Counted from the first letter of the stretch, positions 1-9,277 are shown. The stretch: DNA of 64,000 nucleotides from Tetragenococcus solitarius NBRC 100494 (GCF_001544195.1 NZ_BCPY01000006.1:1-64000); one strand, 5' to 3'. The notes: a model not told the origin generated them from the letters alone. Made by a program: numbers and translations.

Positions 1-32
1 GTGCCCATCAAAACTCATACGTACTTTTTCTT

Positions 33-1364
33 TTAGTCTTTAGTGAAGCCTTCTAATAAACGATTTTGTCCACTGATTTTTTGAATATCTGTAATATCTT
101 GCGTGACTTCTAAGCAGCCAAGATACTGATTTTCTTGATTTTTTAAGGCAAAGTATCGGATATAAATCTTGCGTTCATTGATATCAATCCAAAAATCCGC
201 TGTGTCATTGGCTCCGGAATGAAAATCTGCTAATATTTTTTCGACCATATGCATGCTTTTAGGTGGATGACAGTTCACCACTTCTCGTCCGATAATTGAT
301 TTTGTACGTGGAAAGATACGATGCTTTCCTTCTGAGAAAAAACGAACGCGATCGGTATGATCCACAAAAGTCAAATCAACGGGCAACACGTCAAAGATCG
401 CTAATAGCTGATCCAACTTTAAGATTCCAGTAGGTAACACCACTGTATCTGCTGTCTCAACATTTTGCCAATCGTATTCTTCTTTTTCTAGCTGTGTTTT
501 GGCATTCGCTAGTTCTTCTGCAATCCCGTCTGTGGTTTCTTTAGCTTGTTGGATGTTCATTTGTCTTTGTTCTTCTTGCTCTTTTTCCTTGGCAAAGTCG
601 CTTGGTCCTGCTTTCCAGAAAGGAGGCTCAGGAATATAGGCAAAGCCAATATCATAGCTATCTTCGGCAATATTTTCCCAATCCTTTAAACTAAAGACAT
701 CCAATGTCATAGGAATCATGATTTCTTCTTCTTTAAAAATCATTTCCTCTATTTCATGCTTTGCAGCTTCCCATTTTTCCAAAAGCGGATTAAAAGCTGC
801 TCGTGGATTTTTAACATAGTCTAGCAAATCTTTTATCTGTTTTCGAATCTCATCATCCACTCCCCACATTACTTGTGGCGGAGCTGTAATCCCATATTTT
901 TCCATATAAGAAAAAAACAAAGTCTCTTTACGTACATAGTGTTTATTCACCTGCTTCAGATCTTCAATGGCTGCAACTAACCGATCTTTTTTCTGCCAGT
1001 CTCCTTTTTTTATTTTTTCCATCAAATCGTCAATTTCATCAGTAATAAGGGATTGCAATACTTGGTTTTCCAGTTGCAAAGTATGGACTGGGTGTCCTGC
1101 TTGTCCGTATGCTTCTTCTGATTTATGGATCTCATTAATTGAACCTTTAAAGACAGAGACATGAATGTTGCACAGCTTTTGAATTTCCTCAGCTTTTAAT
1201 CCGCCTTGGATGAGAGATTTTTCAGCTGAAGTAATTTCAGTAACATCTACTCCGTCAAATTCTTCATTAAACAACCGTTTTGCTTCTTCAAAGGTTCCTC
1301 CTTCATGCAACAACGACAGTATTTCCACAATTCGTTTTTTTCGTTGTTCTTTTGTCCGCTCCAT
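33..1364 (-). CDS. DUF438 / hemerythrin-like / PAS domain protein
   Basis: Protein of 443 residues with the DUF438 architecture: an N-terminal helical DUF438 segment (about 1-80), a hemerythrin-like helical bundle rich in His and Glu (H91, H94, H142 and acidic helices to about 215), and a C-terminal PAS-like domain (about 310-435) ending in the typical EVTQDITDIQ-type strand. DUF438 proteins are thought to sense iron, oxygen or nitric oxide, but no reaction is established. It starts one base downstream of the DUF1858 gene stop, so the two are almost certainly co-transcribed. The ATG at 1364 is the natural start. Family assignment is firm; the role as a redox or NO sensor is inference. Confidence 0.85.
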   Translation of the reverse strand: MERTKEQRKKRIVEILSLLHEGGTFEEAKRLFNEEFDGVDVTEITSAEKSLIQGGLKAEEIQKLCNIHVSVFKGSINEIHKSEEAYGQAGHPVHTLQLENQVLQSLITDEIDDLMEKIKKGDWQKKDRLVAAIEDLKQVNKHYVRKETLFFSYMEKYGITAPPQVMWGVDDEIRKQIKDLLDYVKNPRAAFNPLLEKWEAAKHEIEEMIFKEEEIMIPMTLDVFSLKDWENIAEDSYDIGFAYIPEPPFWKAGPSDFAKEKEQEEQRQMNIQQAKETTDGIAEELANAKTQLEKEEYDWQNVETADTVVLPTGILKLDQLLAIFDVLPVDLTFVDHTDRVRFFSEGKHRIFPRTKSIIGREVVNCHPPKSMHMVEKILADFHSGANDTADFWIDINERKIYIRYFALKNQENQYLGCLEVTQDITDIQKISGQNRLLEGFTKD

Positions 1365-1365
1365 T

Positions 1366-1593
1366 TTATTCGACTCCTTTTACTTCAAAACCGTGTGCTT
1401 CAAATGCTTGCACCACTTTTTCTAAGGGAATCTTTTTCATCTTAGCTCCTTTAGGAATGGTCATATACCGCCCTGCAGTTTGCAGCATACCGGGCTTATT
1501 AATATCTGAAAAGCCTAACTCCGACATAATTTCTTTGGTTATAGGATATTCTTTTACTAAGCTGGCTAAATTTTTAGAAAAATCAATTTCCAC
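1366..1593 (-). CDS. DUF1858 domain protein
   Basis: Small protein of 75 residues that is essentially one DUF1858 domain, the module found at the N terminus of ScdA/YtfE-like di-iron repair proteins. It starts with GTG at 1593, behind a very strong AAGGGGAGGAG ribosome binding site at about 1600-1610. It lies immediately before the DUF438 gene, the usual pairing for these families. In B. subtilis-like and enterococcal genomes this pair is linked to anaerobic or nitrosative stress, which I infer rather than see. No transmembrane segment or metal-binding Cys cluster is visible. Confidence 0.8.
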   Translation of the reverse strand: MEIDFSKNLASLVKEYPITKEIMSELGFSDINKPGMLQTAGRYMTIPKGAKMKKIPLEKVVQAFEAHGFEVKGVE

Positions 1594-1611
1594 CAGATTC
1601 TCCTCCCCTTA

Positions 1612-1655
1612 TTAAGAATCGTTCTCAATTGTCTTGATTATACATGAATCTGTAC
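1612..1655 (-). promoter_or_regulatory. Putative promoter and small inverted repeat upstream of DUF1858-DUF438
   Basis: On the minus strand a TATAAT box lies just upstream of an inverted repeat, GAGAA-CGA-TTCTT, near 1615-1627, which would sit at or just after the transcription start. A repressor or activator site is possible. No known box is matched well enough to name it. Confidence 0.35.
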
Positions 1656-1798
1656 AATAATTCACTACTTTAACAAATTATTTTTATGGATAAATTTTTT
1701 ACAGCGCTAAAAAACAGGAAAAATGCAATTTCATCTATATTTTTTATTTGTGATACTTTATACTTATTGTTGGTTATTATATTAAAAGGAGGAGAACC

Positions 1799-3328
1799 AT
1801 GAAAAAGATTGTAAGCAGTTTGATACTATTTTCTTCTGCCATTGTTTTAGGTGCTTGTGGAATAACCACTCCAGATGAATCGGAAAAATCATCCCAAGCT
1901 ACAAGCCAAACAACTGAAGCTACCACGGATGCCGCTTCAGGTGCTTCAAAACAGGAAGAGTATACTGATCCTAGTGAATTAAAAGACAAGTATGATGTTG
2001 TCATCGTTGGAGCTGGCGGCGCCGGAATGTCTGCGGCTATTCAAGCAAAAGAAGACGGCGCAAATCCAGTGATTTTAGAAAAATTACCGGTCGCAGGCGG
2101 GAATACAACGAAATCTTCTGGCGGTATGAACGCTTCAGAAACGAAATTTCAAAAAGAAGATGACATTGAAGACAGTAATGATACTTTCTATAAAGACACA
2201 TTAGAAGGCGGACAAAACACAAACGATAAAAAGCTACTACGCTATTTTGTCGACCATTCAGCGGATGCCATTGATTGGTTGGATAATATGGGAATCACTT
2301 TGAATAATATCAGCTACAGTGGCGGTGCAAGTGTGAAACGTATTCACCGTCCGGAAGATGGTTCAGCTGTAGGCGGATATTTAGTTGAAGGATTATTGCG
2401 TAATGTTCATGAAAATGATATTCCCATTTTCGTTAATACAGATGTAACCAAAATCAATGAAGAAGACGGCCAAGTAAATGGTGTGGAAATTGATATGGAT
2501 GGCAACAAGCAAACCATTGACGCAGATGCTGTGGCGGTAACAACGGGAGGCTTTGGGGCCAACGAACAGATGATCGAAGAAAACCGTCCTGATTTGAAAG
2601 GTTATGTAAGTACCAACTCTGAAGGCAGCACAGGTGATGGGATTAAAATGATCGAAAAATTAGGCGGTCAAACAGTGGATATGGACCAAATTCAAGTTCA
2701 TCCAACCGTTATCCAAAAAGATGGCACACTGATTAGTGAAACCGTACGAGGTGAAGGAGCTATTTTAGTCAATCAAGAAGGTAAACGGTTCTTTAACGAA
2801 ATGGAAACCCGCGACAAAGTATCGGATGCCATTACTAATTTGCCAGAAGAAGAGGCTTATTTAATATTTGATGATGCTTTAGCTAATCGAGCAAAACAAG
2901 TTGATTTTTATAAAGAACAAGGCGTCGTTGAGTCTGGTGATACAATCGAAGACTTAGCTCAGGAAATCGACGTCCCTAAAAAACAGTTAAAAGAAACTTT
3001 GGCTAATTGGAATGAAGCTGTTGACAATAAAGAGGATTCAGATTTTGAACGAGAAACAGCAATGGATTATGATTTAACATCGGGTCCTTTTTATGCAATC
3101 AAAATCGCTCCGGGCATTCATCATACCATGGGCGGCGTCAAAATTAATACAAACACAGAAGTACTTGATAAAGATAACCAAGCAATCCCAGGTCTCTATG
3201 CCGCTGGCGAGTTGACAGGTGGTTTACATGGCAACAACCGTATCGGGGGCAATGCTGTAGCAGATATCGTTATTTTTGGGCGACAAGCAGGTACGCAAGC
3301 AACAAAATTTGCCCAAGGCAATAACTAA
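1799..3328 (+). CDS. Lipoprotein FAD-dependent fumarate reductase-like flavoprotein
   Basis: Protein of 509 residues with a lipoprotein signal peptide (hydrophobic 4-17, lipobox ending in Cys20), a Ser/Thr-rich linker (21-60) and an FAD-binding reductase domain of the flavocytochrome c/UrdA family. The FAD motif GAGGAG is at 71-76. All catalytic positions of Shewanella fumarate reductase Fcc3 can be placed with conserved spacing: His301, Glu314, Arg317, Arg338 (proton donor), His441 and Arg481. There is neither a haem domain nor an FMN-binding domain, so electrons must come from a separate partner. It is anchored outside the membrane and could serve extracellular respiration on fumarate or a related enoate. 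The gene is monocistronic with an AGGAGG site before the ATG. Confidence 0.88.
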   Translation: MKKIVSSLILFSSAIVLGACGITTPDESEKSSQATSQTTEATTDAASGASKQEEYTDPSELKDKYDVVIVGAGGAGMSAAIQAKEDGANPVILEKLPVAGGNTTKSSGGMNASETKFQKEDDIEDSNDTFYKDTLEGGQNTNDKKLLRYFVDHSADAIDWLDNMGITLNNISYSGGASVKRIHRPEDGSAVGGYLVEGLLRNVHENDIPIFVNTDVTKINEEDGQVNGVEIDMDGNKQTIDADAVAVTTGGFGANEQMIEENRPDLKGYVSTNSEGSTGDGIKMIEKLGGQTVDMDQIQVHPTVIQKDGTLISETVRGEGAILVNQEGKRFFNEMETRDKVSDAITNLPEEEAYLIFDDALANRAKQVDFYKEQGVVESGDTIEDLAQEIDVPKKQLKETLANWNEAVDNKEDSDFERETAMDYDLTSGPFYAIKIAPGIHHTMGGVKINTNTEVLDKDNQAIPGLYAAGELTGGLHGNNRIGGNAVADIVIFGRQAGTQATKFAQGNN

Positions 3329-3484
3329 ATTCGGAAGATCTCGTTTACTATTTTTGATTGATGGCAGCTTTTATTGAGAAATATTCTTCTGGTTTTTTCT
3401 TCGTTATTTCAAAATTGAATAATGGAATGAGTGGTAAACGTTATTCATTTTGAGTTAAAATGACAAAAATCATCAGATAAAAAA

Positions 3485-3526
3485 TAGCAAGTGCAAAAAG
3501 GTTGGTTTGCACTTGCTATTTTTTTA
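3485..3526. terminator. Bidirectional intrinsic terminator
   Basis: Perfect 14-bp stem (3485-3498 with 3507-3520), loop AAGGTTGG, T-run on the plus side and A-run on the other. It separates the convergent reductase and isomerase genes. Confidence 0.9.
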
Positions 3527-4357
3527 AATTATTTCTGGCCAGTATTTTTTTAGCAGGTCTATAGTCTTTTCGTAGGTATACTTAGCCGTCGTTTCGATTC
3601 CTTTGCTTAATAGTTTATCGTTAACGACTTCTATTCCGATAATGGAAGGTTTTACGCCCGCTTTTTTGACCATTGCGATAAAAGCAGCTAAATCAATTGC
3701 ACCATCGCCAGGCGCTAGCCGGTCGTGCATCGCTTCATCGCGTAAAACGGCAGAAGCATATGGCCGTTTATAAGCATCATTTAGCTGTATCGAAACGATA
3801 TATTGTGCCTCTTCTGCTGTGAGCTCGAAAAAAGTTGGGCTAGCTCGGTGCCAATGCCAAGCATCTAACAAAATGCCCACATTTTGTGCTTGAGTTTGTT
3901 GAATCAGCTTTTTAGCTGCAGCAAAATCAGGAATCCCACTATAGGGCATAGGTTCTACAGCAACCAGAAGTTCACCTGCTCTTTGGCACAATTGCGCTAA
4001 TTTCTTGGCCATAAAATTAAAGGAAACATTTTCCATCAAAGCCACATTCACTTGTTGAACGCCAAACAAGTGACAAATATGAAAACAGATCTGCTCTTTA
4101 AACTTTTCTTCATAAGAACGTTTTTTGGCTGCCCATTCTTGAATACATTCTACCTCAGTTACATTCATCCGATATTTTTTCAATATTTGCAAAAGGTCAT
4201 TATCACTCAATCCTTCTGCTAGCGCATCAACATAAGCTTCAGCTGACAAGCCAATTCCATTATAACCCGCTCTTTGTGCAGCACTCACTCTTTGTTCAAA
4301 TGAACAATCAGAACCTAGTGACAAAGAACTGATTGTAAGTGGCGTCTCTTTTGACAT
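3524..4357 (-). CDS. Sugar phosphate isomerase/epimerase family protein
   Basis: TIM-barrel protein of the AP-endonuclease-2-like xylose isomerase superfamily (IolE/hydroxypyruvate isomerase-like). The chosen ATG at 4357 gives 277 residues and sits 10 bases after GGAG; the upstream TTG at 4366 is too close to that site. Barrel strand motifs with metal-binding candidates are visible: GYNGIGLSAEAY near the N terminus, VAVEPMPYSG, GILLDAWHWHRA, SIQLNDA and IIGIEVVND. It follows the permease gene by 17-26 bp, so the two form an operon. The substrate cannot be told from the sequence; myo-inosose or another keto-sugar is possible. Confidence 0.75.
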   Translation of the reverse strand: MSKETPLTISSLSLGSDCSFEQRVSAAQRAGYNGIGLSAEAYVDALAEGLSDNDLLQILKKYRMNVTEVECIQEWAAKKRSYEEKFKEQICFHICHLFGVQQVNVALMENVSFNFMAKKLAQLCQRAGELLVAVEPMPYSGIPDFAAAKKLIQQTQAQNVGILLDAWHWHRASPTFFELTAEEAQYIVSIQLNDAYKRPYASAVLRDEAMHDRLAPGDGAIDLAAFIAMVKKAGVKPSIIGIEVVNDKLLSKGIETTAKYTYEKTIDLLKKYWPEII

Positions 4358-4383
4358 AAAACGCAAGACTCCTTTTTCCTAGC

Positions 4384-5700
4384 TTATTTTTTCTTTTGCA
4401 TATAGTAATAGACTGGAACTCCAATAACGGTGACACCAATACCCGTAAGAGCTAATCCAGGAGTTGTGACTAGAGTCATCACTAAAATAAAACCGCCGCC
4501 TAACATCGCAATTAGTGGCACCCATGGATATAAGGGAACTTTATATGGACGAGGCATTTCCGGTGCGCGCTTTCTTAGAATAAAGACTGCGGCAAAAAGC
4601 AACATGCTAAATGACCACATGACAAAAATCAACATATCCGTCAGTAGATCAAAAGTCCCTAAAGTCATCATAATGCAAGCAATGACTAATTGAACAATAG
4701 CTGCTATATACGGAATTTTTGTTTTGTGAGAAAGCTTTTTAAGATATTTACTAAAAGGAAATTCGTCTTTTAAGGCCAAGGCAAAAGGAACTCGAATGCC
4801 CGTCATCGTATAACCATTTAAAGCACCGTAAACAGACACTAAAATGCCAATGGTTACAATTTTGCCGCCGATATCGCCAAATAATTGATTAGCTACCTCA
4901 GAAGAAGAATTGAGGTTTCCAGCAATTTGTCCGGCTGGCAGGGTTTTTAGATAGACGAAATTGATGATCCAATAAACAATCGCCACTGAACCTAGTCCTA
5001 AGATAATTGCTTTCGGCAAGTCATTTTCCGGCCGCTTCATTTCACCTGCAATATTGCCTACATTTAGCCAACCATCATAAGCAAATAACGTTGCCAATAA
5101 TGCGGCACTAAACCCGCTTGCCCAAGAATTATTACCACCAATACTTAAATCAGCTACTCCTACTTCTACTTGTCCTGGCTGAATAAGTCCAGCGACTACA
5201 ATGACTAAAATAGGTAATAGTTTAATAAAAAGAGTAAAAGATTGGACGTTTGCAGCAATCTTTGTTCCTAATAAATTAATCCCGGTTACACTTACGGCAG
5301 TAATCATCGCAAGTGGAACTAACATTTGGTTGTTCAACTGAAATAAATGGATAAATTGCGTTGCAAAAATAATACTTAATGCGGCAATATTTGCTGGAAA
5401 ATAGATGATTGTTTGAGCCCATCCTAATAAGAAGGAAGGCATTTTCCCATAAGTCACTTCTATATAGCGGATAGGCCCCCCTGTCTTAGGGATAGCTGTT
5501 GCTAACTCAGCTACGGTCAAGCCGCCACAAATCGTCAAAAATCCAGCAAATAACCAGGCAAACAATGTCAATCCTGCAGATTGCGTGTGGGATACAACTG
5601 CAGCTGCTTTGAAAAAGACGCCAGCGCCAATAACAGTACCCATCACAGTAGATAAAGCGCCTGAAAAAGAAATTTCTTTTTTTAATGGATTTGCTGCCAA
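4384..5700 (-). CDS. APC family amino acid permease
   Basis: Integral membrane protein of 438 residues with about 12 predicted helices. The first helix region carries the APC signature GTVIGAGVFF (about 21-30), followed by AELATAIPKTGGPIRYIEVTYG, typical of the LAT/YfnA-like amino acid transporter branch. The substrate is probably an amino acid or amine. It is first in a two-gene operon with the isomerase-like gene downstream; that pairing hints at an amino-sugar or sugar derivative but this is weak inference. Start ATG at 5700 follows a GGAG-type site. Confidence 0.85.
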   Translation of the reverse strand: MAANPLKKEISFSGALSTVMGTVIGAGVFFKAAAVVSHTQSAGLTLFAWLFAGFLTICGGLTVAELATAIPKTGGPIRYIEVTYGKMPSFLLGWAQTIIYFPANIAALSIIFATQFIHLFQLNNQMLVPLAMITAVSVTGINLLGTKIAANVQSFTLFIKLLPILVIVVAGLIQPGQVEVGVADLSIGGNNSWASGFSAALLATLFAYDGWLNVGNIAGEMKRPENDLPKAIILGLGSVAIVYWIINFVYLKTLPAGQIAGNLNSSSEVANQLFGDIGGKIVTIGILVSVYGALNGYTMTGIRVPFALALKDEFPFSKYLKKLSHKTKIPYIAAIVQLVIACIMMTLGTFDLLTDMLIFVMWSFSMLLFAAVFILRKRAPEMPRPYKVPLYPWVPLIAMLGGGFILVMTLVTTPGLALTGIGVTVIGVPVYYYMQKKK

Positions 5701-5775
5701 ATGATTACTCCTTTATTTTTTATTTTTTAAAAAAGCATGGCAAAATTGTAAGTATTTATCATGAGGTCTTCCAGC

Positions 5776-5805
5776 AAAAAAAGAAAGAGAGAATCTCTTT
5801 CTTTT
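5776..5805 (-). terminator. Intrinsic terminator after the aldo/keto reductase
   Basis: AAAGAAAGAGA hairpin arms around a GAA loop. On the minus strand it is followed by a run of seven or more T, so it terminates the leftward reductase gene. Confidence 0.8.
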
Positions 5806-5813
5806 AATATTGC

Positions 5814-6647
5814 TTAAAATTCTTCATGTTCAGCTGGATCTTGATCGTTTAAACGTCCATTTTCCTTTGTCAACGCGTTGATTGTTGCCATGTCTTCATT
5901 ACTTAATTCAAAATCAAATATAGCAAAATTATTTACTTGCCGCAAGTAATGTGAAGCTTTCGGAATGGGTAAAACATTTAATTGTACTTCCCAACGCAAA
6001 ATAATTTGTGCAATGCTTTTATTGTATTTATCTGCAATTTTTTGAATCGTTTTATTCTGCAAGATTTTAGAAGCTCGACCTAACGGACTCCATGCTTGCG
6101 TAAGAATTCCTTTTGATGCATCAAATTCACGCTGTGCTTGTTGATTAAATTCTGGATGCAACTCAATCTGATTAATGACAGGCAAGACACCCGTTTCTTT
6201 TTCTATGCGTTCAATATGCTCTGGTAAGAAATTGCTGACACCGATCGAACGCACCAGTCCTGACTTTTGAGCGTCCACCAATGCTTGCCAAGCCTCCACA
6301 TATTTACCTTGTTTAGGATTAGGCCAGTGAATCAAATAGAGGTCAATATAATCTAAGTTTAACCGTGCGACTGATTCTTCGATCGTTTCAAATGCTTCTT
6401 GGTAAGAATGATGGCGGCCGGGAAGTTTGGATGCAACAGTAATTTGATCCCGAGCAATCCCGCTATTTTTGATTGCACGGCCAACAATTCCTTCATTTTC
6501 ATAATTAACAGCAGTGTCAAGCAAACGGTAGCCCACTTGTAAGGCTTGTTCAATGACTCGTGTCCCATGGACGCCATTTAGTTTATAAGTACCAAATCCT
6601 ATTTTGGGAATGCTGAAACCATCTGAGAGTTCATAAAATTCATTCAT
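5814..6647 (-). CDS. Aldo/keto reductase
   Basis: NAD(P)H-dependent reductase of 277 residues, the normal length for prokaryotic AKR proteins of the 2,5-diketo-gluconate reductase/YvgN type. The catalytic tetrad is complete: Asp44, Tyr49, Lys74 and His107. The signature segments LLDTAVNYENE and YLIHWPNP are present, as is the cofactor-binding IPKAS near the C terminus. It reduces aldehydes or ketones such as methylglyoxal; the physiological substrate is unknown. It is divergent from the fructosamine kinase gene, sharing a 120-bp control region, and both could deal with glycation by reactive carbonyls. Confidence 0.85.
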   Translation of the reverse strand: MNEFYELSDGFSIPKIGFGTYKLNGVHGTRVIEQALQVGYRLLDTAVNYENEGIVGRAIKNSGIARDQITVASKLPGRHHSYQEAFETIEESVARLNLDYIDLYLIHWPNPKQGKYVEAWQALVDAQKSGLVRSIGVSNFLPEHIERIEKETGVLPVINQIELHPEFNQQAQREFDASKGILTQAWSPLGRASKILQNKTIQKIADKYNKSIAQIILRWEVQLNVLPIPKASHYLRQVNNFAIFDFELSNEDMATINALTKENGRLNDQDPAEHEEF

Positions 6648-6680
6648 CTTTCTCGCCTCCTACAAAAAGAATAACACAAC

Positions 6681-6748
6681 TTGCACTGATTAAAAGCAAA
6701 ACGCTATAATGTTTTTATTCGCATTCCATTGTGTCTCCTTGTTATAAT
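6681..6748 (+). promoter_or_regulatory. Promoter region of fructosamine kinase cluster
   Basis: TTGCAC (6681-6686), 18-bp spacer, TATAAT (6705-6710); a second TATAAT lies at 6743-6748. Because the latter ends five bases before the GTG at 6754, that GTG cannot be the start if this box is used, which supports the ATG at 6769. On the opposite strand TTGCTT-17-TGTTAT could serve the reductase. Confidence 0.5.
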
Positions 6749-6768
6749 AAAAAGTGGAGGTGGATGAA

Positions 6769-7629
6769 ATGTTAAGTAAACAATGGTCAGAAGAACTACC
6801 TATCGCAAACATTCAGAATATTTCTGCCGTGGCTGGCGGCGACGTTAACCAAGCTTATCAAGTAACCACAACAGATGAGACTTATTTTTTATTAAGACAA
6901 CCAGGGCGTTCTGCTGATTTTTACCAAGGAGAAATTGCTGGATTAAAAGCTTTAGAAAAAGCGGGTATTACTGCTCCACGAGTGATTGCTAGTGGCCAGA
7001 TTGGTGGAGATGCTTATCTTTTAATGACCTTTTTAGAACAAGGCAGCGGTCAACAAAGTGATCTAGGCCGTCTAGTCGCTGACATGCATCAACATTATAG
7101 TCCAAATGGTAAATTCGGTTTTGACAAACCTTCTACGGGCTCAGATTTAATTTTTGACAATCATTGGTGTGACAGCTGGCGTGAATTGTTTGTCGAAAAA
7201 AGGATGGACGTATTAGCAGACGAATTATTACGAAAAAAATTATGGCACAAAAAAGAGGAAGAACAATACCAAAAAGTTCGAGAAGTGATGAATGAACAGT
7301 TAAATCAACACCAAAGTAAGCCCTCTTTACTGCATGGAGATTTGTGGGGCGGTAACCATATGTTTCTACGCGATGGCACTCCCGCTTTGTTTGATCCTGA
7401 CGCATTATATGGCGATCGCGAGTTTGATTTAGGGATGAGTTTGGTGTTTAATGCATTTAACGAGGAATTTTATCGCGCTTATCAAAAAGCCTATCCGCTT
7501 GCTCCTGGTTATGAAAAACGGTTAAAATTTTACAGTCTGTATCTTTTGTTGGTTCACGTAAATAAATTTGGCTCCATCTACGCTGGTGGTGCAAATCGAA
7601 CCATGAGCGAAATTTTAAATGATGCCTAA
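6769..7629 (+). CDS. Fructosamine kinase family protein
   Basis: Protein of 286 residues of the fructosamine kinase/ketosamine kinase family (aminoglycoside phosphotransferase fold). The catalytic loop HGDLWGGN and the metal-binding DPDALYGDREFDLGMS segment are both present. Family members phosphorylate sugar adducts on proteins or amino acids so that they fall off. I chose ATG 6769 because it stands 6 bases after GGAGGT, while the upstream in-frame GTG (6754) is inside the promoter. It heads a run of three rightward genes with an SDR and a PHP protein. Confidence 0.85.
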   Translation: MLSKQWSEELPIANIQNISAVAGGDVNQAYQVTTTDETYFLLRQPGRSADFYQGEIAGLKALEKAGITAPRVIASGQIGGDAYLLMTFLEQGSGQQSDLGRLVADMHQHYSPNGKFGFDKPSTGSDLIFDNHWCDSWRELFVEKRMDVLADELLRKKLWHKKEEEQYQKVREVMNEQLNQHQSKPSLLHGDLWGGNHMFLRDGTPALFDPDALYGDREFDLGMSLVFNAFNEEFYRAYQKAYPLAPGYEKRLKFYSLYLLLVHVNKFGSIYAGGANRTMSEILNDA

Positions 7630-7653
7630 TACAGAAAGGAGTCGTGTTACTAT

Positions 7654-8445
7654 ATGGATTTAAATTTAGCAGGAAAAACAGCTTTAATCACCGGAGGAGC
7701 TTCAGGAATTGGACTGGCCACTGCTAAAGCGCTGAATAAGGAAAAAGTAACCACCGTACTATTCGATAGGAATTTTGATTCATTTGATATTACTGATTTT
7801 ACAGACTCACAATTGGTTGAAACTGCCACAGGAGATGTTAAAAATCCAGAAGAACTTGAAAATCTGCATCATGATTTAAAAACTCGACAACAGACGGTCG
7901 GTATTATCATTAATTGTGCCGGGATTACTGGTGCTCAAGGCGATTTTTCCGAAATTTCACTAGATGACTGGCATGAAGTTTTCGACATTAATTTCTTTGG
8001 TTCGGTCAATACCACCAAAGAGTTTCTTAGTGATTTACGCCAAAAAGAATGGGGGCGCGTCCTCTTTTTAGCTTCAGAGGATGCGATACAGCCTTACGAT
8101 GATGAAATTCCTTATTGTGCAACCAAAGCCGGAATTCTTGCTTTATCTAAAGGGCTAGCTAAAACTCTCGGGCCTAAGGGAATCACTTCTAATGCGGTCT
8201 CCCCTGCTTTTATCAATACGCCCATGACAGATAAAATGATGCAAAATCGGGCCGATGAATTAAATGTTTCCTTTGACGAAGCGATTCAGTCTTTCTTAAA
8301 AGAAAAAAGACCTTTTATGACCAGTTCACGGCGGGGTTATCCAGAAGAAGTTGCCAATGTCATCACATTCTTATGTTCTGAAAAAGCCAATTTTGTCAAT
8401 GGCGCAAACTATCGTGTAGACGATAATTCTGTAGGAAGTATTTAA
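7654..8445 (+). CDS. SDR family oxidoreductase
   Basis: Classical short-chain dehydrogenase/reductase of 263 residues. The Rossmann motif TGGASGIG is at 13-20, the NCAG motif at 87-90, and the catalytic Ser141, Tyr154 and Lys158 are all in place, with SPAFINTPM after the catalytic helix. It oxidises or reduces an alcohol/ketone with NAD(P). The substrate is not evident. It follows the fructosamine kinase gene by 24 bp with its own AAAGGAG site, so probably belongs to the same transcript. Confidence 0.88.
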   Translation: MDLNLAGKTALITGGASGIGLATAKALNKEKVTTVLFDRNFDSFDITDFTDSQLVETATGDVKNPEELENLHHDLKTRQQTVGIIINCAGITGAQGDFSEISLDDWHEVFDINFFGSVNTTKEFLSDLRQKEWGRVLFLASEDAIQPYDDEIPYCATKAGILALSKGLAKTLGPKGITSNAVSPAFINTPMTDKMMQNRADELNVSFDEAIQSFLKEKRPFMTSSRRGYPEEVANVITFLCSEKANFVNGANYRVDDNSVGSI

Positions 8446-8478
8446 ATAAAACCATTTGATGTATTAGGAGGAAACAAC

Positions 8479-9261
8479 GTGAAGTATTATGACCAGCACC
8501 TACACACTTTTTTATCTTTTGATTCCCAAGAGATTTTTGAAAACTATTTATTAAATAATCCAGCCTTTTTTGTAGCTACGGACCACTTTGATTTGCATAA
8601 TCCAGGAAACAAATTTCATGATGACATTCCTGATTATGACAAATTAGCTCAAAAGTTAAGCGAACTAGAAGGAAATTATCCAACCACATTTTTCAAGGGA
8701 ATTGAAATCGGCGTGGTTCCCGGCCAAGAAAAACAAATCCATGACTATCTTAACGATCACCCTTACGATTTAAAGCTCTTAAGTATTCATCAAAACGGCA
8801 AGTTTGATTATATGGATGACGTTGTTTTAACTAAAGATAAATACGCTGTTGCTAAAATGTATTTTGACCAAATGGCAAAAGTATTGGATACTTTTACAGG
8901 CGCACAAATTTTAACTCATTTTGACTACGGTTTACGCCGACTTGACTTTACTTCACAAGAACTCGAAGAGCACTTTGAAAAAGATTTAAAATTGATTCTG
9001 AAAAAAGTTATCCGAAAAGAAATGGCATTAGAAATCAATGCCAAAAGCTTCGGTTATTATCAAAATGCTAATCTGTATCGCTACATTATCCCACTGTATA
9101 AAAGCTTGGGAGGAACATTCTTTACGTTAGGATCAGATGCCCATAAAGCAGACGATTACCAAGCCCTTTTTCCTGAAATGGCCGGTCTTTTAAAAGAATT
9201 TGATATTAACTTTTTAGTTGCTTTTCAAAAAAATGAACGCTTTTTTGCTGAATTACCTTAA
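8479..9261 (+). CDS. PHP domain phosphoesterase, histidinol-phosphatase-like
   Basis: Protein of 260 residues of the PHP family, HisK-like branch. The N-terminal metal motif reads YDQHLHTFLSFDS, followed by ATDHFDLH near residue 33 and the C-terminal GSDAHKADDY. The start is GTG at 8479 behind GGAGGAAACAAC. There are no other histidine biosynthesis genes nearby, so histidinol phosphate is not a safe substrate assignment; another phosphoester is equally possible. It is the last gene of the three-gene run and ends before a strong terminator. Confidence 0.8.
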   Translation: MKYYDQHLHTFLSFDSQEIFENYLLNNPAFFVATDHFDLHNPGNKFHDDIPDYDKLAQKLSELEGNYPTTFFKGIEIGVVPGQEKQIHDYLNDHPYDLKLLSIHQNGKFDYMDDVVLTKDKYAVAKMYFDQMAKVLDTFTGAQILTHFDYGLRRLDFTSQELEEHFEKDLKLILKKVIRKEMALEINAKSFGYYQNANLYRYIIPLYKSLGGTFFTLGSDAHKADDYQALFPEMAGLLKEFDINFLVAFQKNERFFAELP

Positions 9262-9277
9262 AATAGACCGCTTCAAT

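Noticed and set aside
1740-1790. FNR-type site upstream of the reductase gene
   Set aside because: Only one half, TTGTGA, is present; the inverted half is missing.
6754-6768. GTG start for the fructosamine kinase
   Set aside because: It lies inside the promoter, five bases after a TATAAT box; GGAGGT then ATG 6769 is the better start.
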